A DNA stretch of 64,000 bases from Nocardiopsis sp. YSL2. GTDB taxonomy: Bacteria; Actinomycetota; Actinomycetes; Streptosporangiales; Streptosporangiaceae. The DNA lies in contig NZ_JAMOAO010000001.1 in NCBI RefSeq assembly GCF_030555055.1, positions 124,001 to 188,000 of the forward strand, read 5' to 3'. The notes below the pieces were generated by a model, which did no database searches, was not told where the DNA came from, and saw only the letters and a list, made by a program, of their open reading frames with translations. This document shows, one piece after another, positions 19,001-27,649 of the stretch; positions within the stretch are counted from its first letter, which is position 1; each line of letters begins with the position of its first letter. The translations under genes were made by a program, and so were the position numbers.

Positions 19001-19671
19001 CGCCGCTCCCGCGCCGCGCCGCGCGAGCGCAGCCACCACAGCGCACCGATCGCCACCGCGAGCACGGTTCCGCCGACCGCCACCGGCACTCCGACGTCCG
19101 CCCCGCCCGCCCCGACCAGCACCAGCGCCACCGTCGCCGGGATCCCGCCCAGGAGTGTGCCGAGTGCGAAGGGCAGGGCGCCCGCCCGTGTCAGGCCGAA
19201 GCCGTAGTTGACCGCCTGGTAGGGGATCACCGGCAGCAGGCGCAGCTGCACCACCGCCACCAGGGCCCGACGGCCGGTCAGGCCGTCCAGCCAGTCCAGG
19301 ACGCCCGGGGACAGCCGTCGGGCGATCAACTCGCCCGCCGCGTACCGCGCCACCCAGAACTGGACCAGCGCGGCGGCCACCCCGCCCGCCAGGGCCAGCG
19401 GCAGGCCCGGCCAGAGACCGAACAACAGCCCGCCCGCCGCGTTGAGCAGCGGCCGCGGCACCAGCGCGAACACGGCCAGGGCGTAGGCGCCCAGGTAGAC
19501 CGCCGCCCCCGCAGCGCCCGCCTCGCCGACCCAGGCCCGGACCGTGGCCGCGTCAGGGCCGTAGCGCCAGGCGGCCAGCAGGGCCGCGGCCCACACCACG
19601 GCCACGCCGAACCGGGCCACCCGTCCGGCGCGTGCCCCTGGCGTCCTCCCCTCCCCCGCGAGCTCGTCCAC
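18988..19671 (-). CDS. TVP38/TMEM64 (VTT/DedA-like) family membrane protein
   Basis: The 227-residue protein has about five hydrophobic segments and the VTT-domain core, seen as the Pro-containing FALVPRPLLNAAGGLLFG and the Gly-rich helix after it, followed by RLLPVIPYQAVNYGFG, a conserved Arg-Pro-x4-N motif of the family. VTT proteins are proposed lipid scramblases or proton-driven transporters in the membrane. It starts with GTG 7 bases after the stop of the AI-2E-like gene and so is probably the last gene of an operon with it and the histidine kinase. Start choice is uncertain because no SD is evident. Confidence 0.8.
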   Translation of the reverse strand: MDELAGEGRTPGARAGRVARFGVAVVWAAALLAAWRYGPDAATVRAWVGEAGAAGAAVYLGAYALAVFALVPRPLLNAAGGLLFGLWPGLPLALAGGVAAALVQFWVARYAAGELIARRLSPGVLDWLDGLTGRRALVAVVQLRLLPVIPYQAVNYGFGLTRAGALPFALGTLLGGIPATVALVLVGAGGADVGVPVAVGGTVLAVAIGALWWLRSRGAARERRAGA

Positions 19672-19678
19672 CCGCGGC

Positions 19679-20755
19679 TCAGCGACGGTCCAGGCGCGGG
19701 AAGACGACCTTGGTGAGCACGATCGTCAGGGCCGCCGCGGTGGGGATGGCCAGCAGCGCACCGACCAGGCCCATCAGCGTGCCGCCGACCAGGGCGGCGG
19801 TGATGTTGGCGGTCGGGCTGACGTCCACCGCCTGGCGCATCACGCGCGGCGAGACGACGTAGCTCTCGACCTGCTGCCAGGTGAGGAAGAACACCAGGCT
19901 CGCCAAGCCGAGCCACGGATCGCTGACCGCCACCACCAGGGACGCGGCCAGCGCCCCGATCGTGGTCCCCACCAGCGGGATGAGCGCGGTCACCCCCACC
20001 AGCAGGGCGAGTGTGAGCGCGTAGGCGGATCCGATCGCCCAGATGAAGAGGAAGGCCACCGTCCCGCTGATCGCGGCCACGATGAGCTGGCCGGCGATGA
20101 ACGCTCCGATGCGCTGGACGATCTCGTCACCGATCTCGCGGACCCCGTCGCGGTTGGAACGCGGGACGAGCCGGTAGATGAGGCCGAGGATGCCGTTCAG
20201 GGACGCCATGAAGAACAGGGTCAGGATCAGGACGGTGAAGGTGGCGAACAGCGAGTTGAACACCACCCGGCCCACGCCGACCAGGCCCCCGAACACCTGT
20301 GACCCGAAGTCGGCGTCGGCCAGGGCGGCCTGGACCCGGTCCAGGATGTCGTAGCGTTCCTCCAGATCCGCGAAGAACGGGGTGTCCTGGAGCTGCCCGA
20401 CGGTCTGGGGCAGGTGCGTGAGGAATCCCGTGATCTGTGTGGTCAGCGGTGGGACGATCGCCCACACGAACACCGCGGCGAAGAGCACGAGCGCCAGGCA
20501 CATGGTGAGGATCGCGGCCCACCGCGGCAGGTGCAGTCGCCGGCGCAGGCCCTCCACGGCCGGGTTGAGACCCACTGCGAGGAACAGGGCGACCAGGATG
20601 TACACGAGGACCGCGCGCGCCTCGATCACCGCCTGGACCAGGATCCACGCGCTGAGAACACCCAGTGCGCCCACGAAGCCGAAGAGGAAGTAGTTGGGTC
20701 GCCGGGGCGGACTCTCCCCCGTGGTCAGCGCCAGCGGGCCCGTGCCCCGCCTCAC
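19679..20755 (-). CDS. AI-2E family transporter (PF01594 permease)
   Basis: The 358-residue protein has the PF01594 layout: an N-terminal hairpin of membrane helices (NYFLFGFVGALGVLSAWILV), a loop, and a C-terminal set of helices with VGVTALIPLVGTTIGALAAS and the conserved PRVMRQAVDVSP. The family is annotated from the AI-2 exporter TqsA, but most actinobacterial members have unknown substrates. The GTG start overlaps the histidine kinase stop by 4 bases (GTGA), so the two are translationally coupled. A second member of this family lies at 32829. Confidence 0.85.
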   Translation of the reverse strand: MRRGTGPLALTTGESPPRRPNYFLFGFVGALGVLSAWILVQAVIEARAVLVYILVALFLAVGLNPAVEGLRRRLHLPRWAAILTMCLALVLFAAVFVWAIVPPLTTQITGFLTHLPQTVGQLQDTPFFADLEERYDILDRVQAALADADFGSQVFGGLVGVGRVVFNSLFATFTVLILTLFFMASLNGILGLIYRLVPRSNRDGVREIGDEIVQRIGAFIAGQLIVAAISGTVAFLFIWAIGSAYALTLALLVGVTALIPLVGTTIGALAASLVVAVSDPWLGLASLVFFLTWQQVESYVVSPRVMRQAVDVSPTANITAALVGGTLMGLVGALLAIPTAAALTIVLTKVVFPRLDRR

Positions 20756-22170
20756 TTCGCCTTCCGCGGGGAGTCGGGGATCCTCAGTGTGAACATCGCG
20801 CCTCCCAGCAGGTCACTGTGCCCGGCCACGAGCGTACCGCCGTGGGACCTCGCGATCTCCCGGGAGATGGGCAGTCCCAGGCCGCTACCGCCCGGATCGC
20901 GCTCCTTGGACTCGCTCAGGCGCGCGAAGCGCGCGAAGACGCGTTCGCGGTCCTTCTCGGGGATGCCGGACCCGTCGTCGTGGACCTCCACCACCACCGC
21001 GTCGCCCTCGCGTTCGACGACCACGTCCACGCGCGAGAACGCGTGCCGTTCGGCGTTGGCGATCAGGTTGGTCAGGATGCGGACCAGTTGGAGCCGGTTG
21101 CCGCGCACCCACACCGGACCCGAGGTGTGCACCCGCAACTCGTGACGTGCGCGCCGGCGGCCCCCGAACTCGTTCGAGACCAGGGAGGACAGGTCCACGC
21201 GCTCGTACTCCTGGCGCGTCGAGGTGTCCAGCCGGGCGAGTTCGAGCAGGTCGGCGACGATGTGCTCCAGGCGCTCGGTGTCGGCGAGCAGGCTGGTCAG
21301 GAGCAGTTCGCGCGAACGCGGGTCGGGCTCAGGATCGGAGAGTTCGACCTCCAGTTTGGTGTGCATCCCGGTGATGGGGTTGCGCAGCTCGTGTGAGGCG
21401 TCGGAGACGAACCGGCGCTGGCGGGTGACGGCCTCCTCCAGACGGTCCAGGCCCGCGTTGGCCGTCCTGGCGAGTTCGGAGATCTCGTCCTGGGTGCAGG
21501 GGACGGAGAGCCGGCCGTGCAGCCCGGACCTGGTGATCCGGTGGATCTCCTCGGTGATCTCCCGCACCGGCCGCAGGGCGCGGCCGACACCGAACCAGAT
21601 GATGGCCGCCGTGGACGCGAGCAGGGCCAGGCCCAGGGCCACGAACGCCACCTCCGGGAGGAGGCTGTCGAGCACGGCCGGCGGGCGGGTCCCGGCCAGG
21701 ACCAGGACGTCGCCGTAGGCGGTGTCGTCGATCTCGTAGCCGACGACCAGGACGCACTCTCCCGGTGCGGCACCGATCGCTCTCCCGCAGGCCGTCGTCT
21801 CCACCCGGAAGTCGGGGTCGTCCTCGTCGTCCTCGGCCATCGCGGGCCGCCCCCGCAGGGCGTCGCTCGCGGCCAGGACCTCCCCGGTCCCGCGCTCGAC
21901 GATCTGCAGACGCAGGACCAGGCCGTCGGTGGGGATCGCGCCCGGGTAGCGCTCGTCCACGATCTCGTCGGCCACCAGCCGGGCCGCCTGAGCGGCGTCG
22001 TCGCGCAACTCCATGGCCAGGGTGCGCTGCACGAAGATGATGGTGAGCACCACCCCGACGCCCAGGGCGACCGCCACGGCGGCGACCGCGCCGACCGTCA
22101 CACGCGCGCGGATCGACCGGGGGCGCAATCCTCTCCCAGCCCGCCTGAGTCCACCTATCCGCTCCGACAC
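20752..22170 (-). CDS. orphan sensor histidine kinase
   Basis: This 472-residue HisKA kinase has two membrane helices (about residues 26-48 and 172-195) flanking an extracytoplasmic sensor of about 120 residues, a HAMP linker, the phospho-acceptor His260 in SDASHELRNPITGMH, and an HATPase domain with LTNLIANAERHAF and DDGSGIPEKDRERVF. The sensor has an acidic stretch (AEDDEDDPDF). The GTG start was chosen from the membrane topology. No response regulator gene is adjacent, which is unusual for a HisKA kinase of this class; the downstream partner is an AI-2E-family permease. Confidence 0.88.
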   Translation of the reverse strand: MSERIGGLRRAGRGLRPRSIRARVTVGAVAAVAVALGVGVVLTIIFVQRTLAMELRDDAAQAARLVADEIVDERYPGAIPTDGLVLRLQIVERGTGEVLAASDALRGRPAMAEDDEDDPDFRVETTACGRAIGAAPGECVLVVGYEIDDTAYGDVLVLAGTRPPAVLDSLLPEVAFVALGLALLASTAAIIWFGVGRALRPVREITEEIHRITRSGLHGRLSVPCTQDEISELARTANAGLDRLEEAVTRQRRFVSDASHELRNPITGMHTKLEVELSDPEPDPRSRELLLTSLLADTERLEHIVADLLELARLDTSTRQEYERVDLSSLVSNEFGGRRRARHELRVHTSGPVWVRGNRLQLVRILTNLIANAERHAFSRVDVVVEREGDAVVVEVHDDGSGIPEKDRERVFARFARLSESKERDPGGSGLGLPISREIARSHGGTLVAGHSDLLGGAMFTLRIPDSPRKAK

Positions 22171-22298
22171 CCGCCCATTGTCACCCAGAGAGAACGATAA
22201 GCAACGGACGGCGCACGGTGTGGCGATAGGGAGCCCGCTCCCACCGGCCCGGCGCACGGGGATCGTGGCGGGCCGCCGTACGGGCTCCCGGCGGACGT

Positions 22299-23126
22299 CT
22301 ACTCGTAGGGGTCCGGGGGATTGTCGACGGCCACGCGCTCGGTGACCTCCACCTCGTGCTCGGAGACGTCCTCCAGTGCGCCCTCGGGTTCGACCCAGGT
22401 GCCCTGGACCGTCCACCAGCTGTCCGCCTCGGGGATGTCCCCGTCGTCGATGAACACCTTGTTGACCACGGCGTCGGCGGCGCAACACGCCATCTGCAGG
22501 CGGGCCAGGTACCAGCCCTCGCCATCGGGATCGGGCACGGCGAAGCCGGTCAGCTCGACCTCGCGGCCGGCCAGGTGCCGGTCCTCGTCGATCCAGGCGC
22601 GCATGATGAACGCCTGGATGTCCATCGCCACGACCTCACCCGGCCCGGCCTCCTCCAGGCCGTCGTCGAAGCGCCCGGCACGAGCGGTGTCCCGGGGCGG
22701 CGCCGCCGAATCGGCACTGGTCTGCACCGTGTAGGCGCCCAGCGCGGGCGGCGCGACGACGAAGACCGCCAGGACCGGAAGCAACAGCATCCACGCGATG
22801 CCGGGAGCGCGCGAGTGGTCGTGCCCGTGGCCGCCGCCGTGTCCGTACCGCTCGGCCACGGCGGCGGCGTCGTCCGCCTCCGGCCCGGCCACCGCGGCCG
22901 TACGCGCGGCTTCGGGCTCCGCCTCGTCCCGCTCCGCCTCGCCCTCACCGCGCAGTTCGGCGGTGACGACGAGCGCCCCGAGCACGACCATGACCACGCC
23001 CGCGCCGACGAGGAAGGGCCCGAAGCCCGGCTTGACCCAGTTCAGGTACAGGTCCGTGGGGATCGTGCTGGTCAGCGCCGCTGCACCGAGCAGGACGAGG
23101 GTCAGACCCTGACCGATGCGGTTCAC
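22299..23126 (-). CDS. TIGR03943 family putative permease subunit
   Basis: The 275-residue protein has two N-terminal membrane helices (about residues 6-25 and 37-58), a charged linker with a His-rich run (ERYGHGGGHGHDHS, about residues 94-107), a third helix (WMLLLPVLAVFVVAPPALGA), and an extracytoplasmic C-terminal domain containing a Cys pair in LQMACCAADAV. TIGR03943 proteins occur next to DUF318 permeases and are thought to form a metal-linked permease. The GTG start overlaps the stop of that permease gene by 4 bases. The His-rich linker suggests metal binding. Confidence 0.82.
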   Translation of the reverse strand: MNRIGQGLTLVLLGAAALTSTIPTDLYLNWVKPGFGPFLVGAGVVMVVLGALVVTAELRGEGEAERDEAEPEAARTAAVAGPEADDAAAVAERYGHGGGHGHDHSRAPGIAWMLLLPVLAVFVVAPPALGAYTVQTSADSAAPPRDTARAGRFDDGLEEAGPGEVVAMDIQAFIMRAWIDEDRHLAGREVELTGFAVPDPDGEGWYLARLQMACCAADAVVNKVFIDDGDIPEADSWWTVQGTWVEPEGALEDVSEHEVEVTERVAVDNPPDPYE

Positions 23127-24196
23127 AACAGAATCCTTCCGAACAGGAACGTACTGAGCAGGCCGACGACCACGCACAGCGGAGCGAAGCGCAGGGCGAA
23201 GCGCCAGCCGAACATGCCCGCCTGCATCGCGATGAGCTTGAGGTCCACCATGGGACCGATCACCATGAACGCGAGCTTGGCCGTGGGAGAGAAGTCGGTG
23301 AGGCTGACCGCCACGAAGGCGTCGGCCTCGGAGCAGATGGACAGCAGGATGGCGAGCAGGGCCAGGACGAGCACGGAGACGATCGGCATCCCGGCCACGG
23401 TCACCAGCCACTCGCGCGGCACCATCACGTTGAGGCTGGCGGCGGCGAGTCCGCCGACCACCAGGTAGCCGCCCGCGTGCATCATGTCGTGCACCATCGA
23501 GTCGCGGAAGACGACCCACGTGGACGTGCCCGGCGCGTGCTCGCTCGAGGGCAGGCGCAACCAGTCGGCACGACCGAAGCGGACCCAGATCCAACCGATG
23601 GCCACCGAGGCCAGCAGCGAGGCGCCGAACCGCCCGAACACCATCTCGGGCTGGCCGGCGAAGGCCACCGCGGTGGCGATCATGACGACCGGGTTGATGG
23701 CGGGCGCCGCCAGCAGGAAGGTGAGCGCCGCGCCGGGCGCGACCCCCCGTCTCATCAGGCTGCCGGCGATGGGCACCGAGGCGCACTCGCAGCCGGGCAG
23801 CACCGCTCCGGACAGTCCGGCCACGGGGACGGCCCGGTTCGCCCTGTCGGGGAAGAAGCGCTCGTAGACCGACGCGGGCACGAACGCGGTCAGCGCTGCC
23901 GAGAGCGCGACGCCGAACACCAGGAAGGGCAGGGCCTGGAAGCTGATCGCGGTGAAGATCGTCGCCCAGGCCAGGAAGGCCTCGCTGGTGAGGGAGTCGG
24001 ACAGCCAGGCGTGGGCCAGGGCCATGGCCGTGATGAACAGGGCGAACAGCCAGACCGTGCCGGTCCTGCGCGAAGTGCGGCGGCGCCCCCAGTCCGAGGG
24101 CGGCAGGTCCTCGTCGCGGTTCCAGCCCTCGGCGAGGGAGTCGCCGAGTGACGCCTGCGTCGTCGGGTCGGCACCTGGCGTAGTCCGTTCAGGCAC
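23123..24196 (-). CDS. permease of the DUF318 (YraQ) family
   Basis: The 357-residue protein has about eight membrane segments. The motif LPGCECASVPIAG, with two Cys in a membrane turn, is the hallmark of this family. Other conserved parts are LLAAPAINPVVMIATAVAF and ILLSICSEADAFVAVS. It is the first gene of a pair with TIGR03943. A near-palindrome resembling a Zur box lies upstream, and the neighbour carries a His-rich linker, so metal transport is a fair inference. The transported substrate is not established for the family. Confidence 0.83.
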   Translation of the reverse strand: MPERTTPGADPTTQASLGDSLAEGWNRDEDLPPSDWGRRRTSRRTGTVWLFALFITAMALAHAWLSDSLTSEAFLAWATIFTAISFQALPFLVFGVALSAALTAFVPASVYERFFPDRANRAVPVAGLSGAVLPGCECASVPIAGSLMRRGVAPGAALTFLLAAPAINPVVMIATAVAFAGQPEMVFGRFGASLLASVAIGWIWVRFGRADWLRLPSSEHAPGTSTWVVFRDSMVHDMMHAGGYLVVGGLAAASLNVMVPREWLVTVAGMPIVSVLVLALLAILLSICSEADAFVAVSLTDFSPTAKLAFMVIGPMVDLKLIAMQAGMFGWRFALRFAPLCVVVGLLSTFLFGRILL

Positions 24197-24239
24197 GTGG
24201 GTACTCCGAGGTGTGGGGTGGGATCTCCACGCATGGTAG

Positions 24240-24255
24240 CCGAAACCGTTTTCGG
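24240..24255. promoter_or_regulatory. Zur-like palindrome upstream of the permease pair
   Basis: CCGAAACCGTTTTCGG matches its own complement at 14 of 16 positions. The AAA-C-G-TTT core spacing resembles the actinobacterial Zur operator (TGAAAACGGTTTTCA-like), with CCG and CGG in place of the outer TG and CA. It lies 44 bases before the permease start. Confidence 0.5.
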
Positions 24256-24375
24256 CCGGGGCCGTACGGCCGACTCCTGTGGACGAGCGCGGTCCGCGTC
24301 AGCCGGGGTAGCCCGTACGAGCACCACGCCCACCAGCACCGCGAAGGCGGCACCGGTGGGGCGGCCGTGCCGTGC

Positions 24376-25938
24376 TCAGCGCTCCCCGGCACCGCCGTCG
24401 CCGGAGCCGTCGCCCTCGGCGCGGTCCTCGGGTCCCCGTGCGTGCCGGGAGGACTCCGCCGGGTCGGCCGGGGCACTCCCCTCGCTGCGGTCCACGTCCT
24501 CGGGCAGCGCCCCAGTGGGCGCCCCCCAGCACTCGACGTTGCGCAGGTCGGGCATCTTGGACAGGGTGAACTGGGGGTCGAGCCCGTTGCGGTACTGGCG
24601 GCTGTAGTCGGCCAGCAGGCGGAAGGCCACCGCGGACAGCGGCGCGATCGCCACCAGGTTGATCGTGGCCATCACGCCCATCGCCACGTCCGCCAGGCTC
24701 CAGACGACCGTGAGCGGCGCGATGCTGCCGATGAACACCGCCAGCAGGACGGCCCAGCGGAAGTAGGTCATGTACCGGGCGTCGGCGGCGAGGAACATCA
24801 TGTTGGACTCGCCGTAGTAGTAGTTCCCCAGGACCGACGTGAAGGCGAGCAGGAAGAGGATGACGGTCAGCGCGTGGATCGACCAGTCACCCAGGCTGCC
24901 CTGCAACGCGTTCTGGGTGACCTGGACGCCGCCGCCCGTCTCGTACTCGGGCTCGCCGACCAGGACGATGAACGCCGTCACCGAGCACACCAGAAGGGTG
25001 TCGAAGTACACGCCCAGGCACTGGACCAGCCCCTGCTTGGCCGGATGCGAGACCGAGGCGGTGGCACCCGCGTTGGGCGCGGAGCCCAGCCCGGCCTCGT
25101 TGGAGAACATCCCGCGGCGCATGCCCTGCACGATGGCGACGCCCACGCCGCCGGAGACGAACTCGCGGACCCCGAAGGCCGAGGCGAAGATGTCGCCGAT
25201 GACCCGGGGCACCTCGCCGATGTTGAGGACCACCACGGCCAGCCCGAGCAGGATGTAGGCGATGGCCATCAGTGGGACGAGTGTCTGGGCGACGTGGGCG
25301 ATGCGCCGGACACCGCCGAAGATCACCAGCGCCACCATCGCGGTCAGGACGACTCCGACCGCCGCCGCCAGCGCGAGTCCTCCGCCGAGGCCGAGCGCGT
25401 CCGCGGACGTGCCCACCGCCCCGGAGATGCTGTTGGCCTGGACCGAGTTGAACACCAGGGAGAACGTCACGGTGATGACGACGGCGAACAGGGCGCCCAT
25501 CCACCGCTGTCCCAGCCCGTGGAGCATGTAGTAGGCGGGGCCGCCCCGGAAGCCCGTCGTGGTGCGCACCTTGTACAGCTGGGCCAGGGTGGACTCGACG
25601 AACGCCGCCGACCCCAGGACCGTCGCCATGAGCCACATCCAGAAGATCGCCCCGGGGCCGCCGAGGACGATCGCGGTGGCCACGCCCACGATGTTGCCGG
25701 TGCCCACGCGGGAGGCGGCCGAGATCGCGAAGGCCTGGAACGAGGAGATCTCCCGCTTGCCGTCGGGGGCCACACCCGGGGCTCCGCGGATGACGCGGAA
25801 CATCTCCGGCAGCAGGCGAATCTGCACCACGCCCGACCGGATGGTGAAGTAGACGGCCAGGATGATCAGGAGCGGGATGAGGAAGTAGCTCCAGAAGAAG
25901 TCGTTCACGGCGACGATGGCGTCGTTGAGGACGTTCAC
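24376..25938 (-). CDS. alanine/glycine:cation symporter (AGCS family)
   Basis: The 520-residue protein imports alanine or glycine with a sodium ion or proton. The AGCS signature is clear: AISAASRVGTGNIVGVATAI, then GGPGAIFWMWLMA, FRGGPAYYM and the cytoplasmic-loop motif MFSNEAGLGSAPNAGATA. The core is about 470 residues; the extra C-terminal 50 residues are acidic and disordered (ending SGDGGAGER). The ATG has a Shine-Dalgarno-like AAGGGGAA upstream. It stands alone, divergent from the MHS-type transporter gene. Confidence 0.92.
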   Translation of the reverse strand: MNVLNDAIVAVNDFFWSYFLIPLLIILAVYFTIRSGVVQIRLLPEMFRVIRGAPGVAPDGKREISSFQAFAISAASRVGTGNIVGVATAIVLGGPGAIFWMWLMATVLGSAAFVESTLAQLYKVRTTTGFRGGPAYYMLHGLGQRWMGALFAVVITVTFSLVFNSVQANSISGAVGTSADALGLGGGLALAAAVGVVLTAMVALVIFGGVRRIAHVAQTLVPLMAIAYILLGLAVVVLNIGEVPRVIGDIFASAFGVREFVSGGVGVAIVQGMRRGMFSNEAGLGSAPNAGATASVSHPAKQGLVQCLGVYFDTLLVCSVTAFIVLVGEPEYETGGGVQVTQNALQGSLGDWSIHALTVILFLLAFTSVLGNYYYGESNMMFLAADARYMTYFRWAVLLAVFIGSIAPLTVVWSLADVAMGVMATINLVAIAPLSAVAFRLLADYSRQYRNGLDPQFTLSKMPDLRNVECWGAPTGALPEDVDRSEGSAPADPAESSRHARGPEDRAEGDGSGDGGAGER

Positions 25939-26201
25939 GCGTTCCCCTTCAAGGCGACGAGGTCACCCCTGCGCTGATGAGGGGCCGTCTCGTCACTGTC
26001 CACGCCCTCTCGGGAAGAGCGCCGCCCGGACACGCGAAGAGCCGGTAAAGGGAGGTAAAGGACGTTTCGTGCGGGCTGGGCCGTGAACGGAGCCCGCGGA
26101 ACGTGCTCCACAGGTCATCCGAACCGCACACATGTCGGCGGGTCGCCGTGTGGGGGTCTCCACTATGGCCAGCCGAATGTGATCTGCCTAACGTTCGGCA
26201 C

Positions 26202-27557
26202 ATGGAACCGAACACCTCCCCTGCCCCCGCCCCCGAACAGCCGCGGACGCCGTTCGTGCGCGTGGTGACCGCCAGCCTGATCGGCACGACGATCGAGTGG
26301 TACGACTTCTTCCTGTACGGCGCCGCCGCGGCGCTCGTGTTCAACCACGTCTTCTTCCCGGAGTCCGACCCGTTGGTCGGCACGATGCTGGCGTTCACCA
26401 CCTACTCCGTGGGGTTCGTCGCCCGGCCGCTCGGAGGGCTGGTCTTCGGCCACTTCGGGGACCGTGTCGGCCGCAAACGGCTCCTGGTGATCAGCCTGCT
26501 GATGATGGGCGGCGCGACCTTCGCGATCGGCCTGCTGCCCACCTACGCCGCGGTGGGCGTGGCCGCGCCGCTGTTGCTGACGCTCCTGCGCGTCGTCCAG
26601 GGCTTCGCGCTGGGCGGCGAGTGGGGCGGTGCCGTCCTGCTGGTCTCGGAGCACGGCAAGCCGGGCAACCGCGGGTTCTGGGCCTCCTGGCCGCAGGCGG
26701 GAGCGCCCGGCGGCAACCTGCTGGCCACCGCCGTCCTCGCCGTGCTGGCGGTCGTGATGACCGACGACGCCTTCCTCGACTGGGGTTGGCGGATCCCGTT
26801 CCTGCTCTCGGGCGTCCTGGTGCTGGTGGGACTCTGGATCCGCCTCGCCGTCACCGAGTCACCGGTCTTCCGGCAGGCCCGCGAGCGGGCCGAACAGGCC
26901 GCGCGGCCCGAGCGGGCGCCCATCGTCGGCGTACTGAGGGACCACTGGCGCGAGACCCTGGTCGCCATGGGCGTGCGCATGGCCGAGAACGTCTCCTACT
27001 ACATCGTCACGGCGTTCATCCTGGTCTACGCCACCCAACAGGCGGGACTGCCCAGCGGGCAGGTCCTCAACGCCGTCCTGGTCGCCTCGGCCGTGCACCT
27101 GGTGACCATCCCCGCCTGGGGCGCGCTCTCGGACAGGATCGGCCGGCGTCCGGTGACCGCGCTGGGCGCGGCGGGCATCGCCGTGTGGGGCTTCGCCTTC
27201 TTCCCCCTCATCGACATCGGCGCCTTCTGGTCGGTGGCGCTCGCGGCCACCGTCGGCCTGATCCTGCACGGTGCCATGTACGGCCCGCAGGCGGCCTTCT
27301 TCTCCGAACTGTTCAGCACGCGGGTGCGCTACTCCGGCGCTTCCGTGGGCTACCAGCTGGCGTCCATCGTGGCGGGCGGCCTGGCCCCGCTGATCGCGAC
27401 CGCGCTGCTGGCCACGTTCGGCACGGCGACGCCGGTCGCGCTCTACATGGCTGGGATGGCCGTGCTGACCCTGGTCGCCGTGGCGGTCGCCCGGGAGACA
27501 CGGGGCCGGAACCTGAGCGAGGTCTCCGCCGTCGCCGAAGGGACTGTCCGAGAGTAG
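26202..27557 (+). CDS. MHS-family MFS transporter (metabolite:H+ symporter)
   Basis: The 451-residue protein belongs to the metabolite:proton symporter subfamily, with the N-terminal GTTIEWYDFFLYGAAAALVF, the conserved motif A DRVGRKRLLV and a second copy SDRIGRRPVTALGAA, plus EWGGAVLLVSEH and the C-terminal RVRYSGASVGYQL. Substrates of the family include citrate, alpha-ketoglutarate, betaine and other small acids, so this is a general assignment. There is no SD; a TAACGT hexamer at 26189-26194 lies 7 bases before the ATG, so a leaderless mRNA is plausible. A strong terminator follows. Confidence 0.9.
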   Translation: MEPNTSPAPAPEQPRTPFVRVVTASLIGTTIEWYDFFLYGAAAALVFNHVFFPESDPLVGTMLAFTTYSVGFVARPLGGLVFGHFGDRVGRKRLLVISLLMMGGATFAIGLLPTYAAVGVAAPLLLTLLRVVQGFALGGEWGGAVLLVSEHGKPGNRGFWASWPQAGAPGGNLLATAVLAVLAVVMTDDAFLDWGWRIPFLLSGVLVLVGLWIRLAVTESPVFRQARERAEQAARPERAPIVGVLRDHWRETLVAMGVRMAENVSYYIVTAFILVYATQQAGLPSGQVLNAVLVASAVHLVTIPAWGALSDRIGRRPVTALGAAGIAVWGFAFFPLIDIGAFWSVALAATVGLILHGAMYGPQAAFFSELFSTRVRYSGASVGYQLASIVAGGLAPLIATALLATFGTATPVALYMAGMAVLTLVAVAVARETRGRNLSEVSAVAEGTVRE

Positions 27558-27576
27558 TGGGCAACCCCGGTAACAG

Positions 27577-27612
27577 CACTCGGGCCCGGCGAGGAATCGC
27601 CGGGCCCGAGTG
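27577..27612 (+). terminator. terminator after the MHS transporter
   Basis: A perfect 16-bp stem (left arm CACTCGGGCCCGGCGA) with GGAA loop is followed by the T-rich TGTTGTTC, 20 bases past the transporter stop. Confidence 0.8.
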
Positions 27613-27623
27613 TGTTGTTCAGT

Positions 27624-27641
27624 GGGCGGCCTGGGCCGCCC
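27624..27641 (-). terminator. terminator after the DEAD-box helicase gene
   Basis: GGGCGGCC and GGCCGCCC form an 8-bp stem with a 2-base loop, 9 bases past the helicase stop, back to back with the previous terminator. Confidence 0.5.
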
Positions 27642-27649
27642 GGGGTGGG

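Noticed and set aside
22299..23786. A 495-codon frame extending the TIGR03943 gene
   Set aside because: The upstream codons overlap the DUF318 permease gene, and the GTG start overlaps that gene's stop by 4 bases, which is the usual coupled arrangement.
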